From Nocardioides furvisabuli (GTDB lineage: Bacteria > Actinomycetota > Actinomycetes > Propionibacteriales > Nocardioidaceae), in contig NZ_JAIGQB010000003.1 in the NCBI RefSeq assembly GCF_021083185.1, positions 186,001-250,000 on the forward strand: a stretch of 64,000 nucleotides of DNA, written 5' to 3'. The number at the start of each line of letters is the position of its first letter. Positions within the stretch are counted from its first letter, which is position 1. Below the pieces are notes generated by a model. That model did not search any database, was not told the DNA's origin, and was given only the letters and a program-made list of their open reading frames with translations. Made by a program: the position numbers and the translations under genes. This document shows, one piece after another, positions 63,403 through 64,000 of the stretch.

Positions 63403-63455
63403 TATCCGACGGTGACGAATCAAGGATGGTCCACCGGTCCCCGTACGCTTGCGCG

Positions 63456-64000
<545 letters not shown>

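Overview
This is high-GC actinobacterial DNA carrying the chromosomal replication-origin neighbourhood. Gene order (fhaA-fhaB-pstP-rodA-pbpA-pknA-pknB, DUF881-crgA, gyrA-gyrB-DUF721-recF-gnd-dnaN-dnaA, rpmH-rnpA-yidD-yidC-jag-rsmG-parA-parB, trxA-trxB-sigM-murJ-cca, ino1-padR-PBP) is the conserved actinobacterial origin layout. Many GTG and some TTG starts, short-spaced or overlapping genes and an AlkB-rubredoxin fusion suggest a Nocardioides-like member of the Propionibacteriales; the genus is inference from content, not a computed placement.

Layout. 1-12.7 kb is accessory and metabolic: MFS exporter and TetR regulator downstream of an alkane hydroxylase-rubredoxin fusion, polyphosphate glucokinase, a MarR/MMPL divergent pair, malic enzyme, a GNAT, and a four-gene membrane cluster (K+ channel, YgiB-like lipoprotein, DUF350, YgiC/YjfC-like ATP-grasp ligase), then glutathione peroxidase, nitroreductase and tRNA-Leu. 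13-22.9 kb is the cell-wall growth and Ser/Thr-phosphorylation operon, then DUF881 and a double-length CrgA. 22.9-23.35 kb is a structured intergenic region with a dense DnaA-box cluster. 23.3-29.7 kb holds rhomboid, cyclophilin, a repeat-rich membrane protein, acyltransferase, patatin, DUF3817, SURF1 and LysE. 29.7-30.1 kb has tRNA-Ala, a 41-aa DLW-39-type gene and tRNA-Ile.

30.2-41.7 kb runs leftward from the origin: dnaA, dnaN, gnd, recF, DUF721, gyrB, gyrA, DUF3566. The best oriC candidate is the 415-bp dnaN-dnaA gap with at least seven DnaA-box-like 9-mers. 42.2-47.5 kb runs rightward: ribosomal protein L34, RNase P protein, membrane insertase, KhpB/Jag, RsmG and ParAB, with two perfect parS sites inside the parA reading frame. 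47.6-64 kb holds PlsC, an alanine-type aminotransferase, a GNAT, thioredoxin/thioredoxin reductase, SigM with a putative membrane anti-sigma factor, a pseudokinase-discoidin protein separate from MurJ, DUF6049, CCA-adding enzyme, HAD hydrolase, inositol-phosphate synthase with its PadR regulator, and the start of a class A PBP.

Functionally the window joins replication initiation and segregation (dnaA/oriC/parABS/gyrase) to envelope growth (RodA, PBPs, PknA/B, PstP, CrgA, MurJ, YidC). No prophage, insertion sequence or CRISPR array was seen. The most interesting signals are the YgiB/YjfL/YgiC-like cluster with an ion channel, a repeated palindromic element found once in dnaA and once beside parB, the extra DnaA-box cluster near 23.2 kb, and the tandem-duplicated CrgA.
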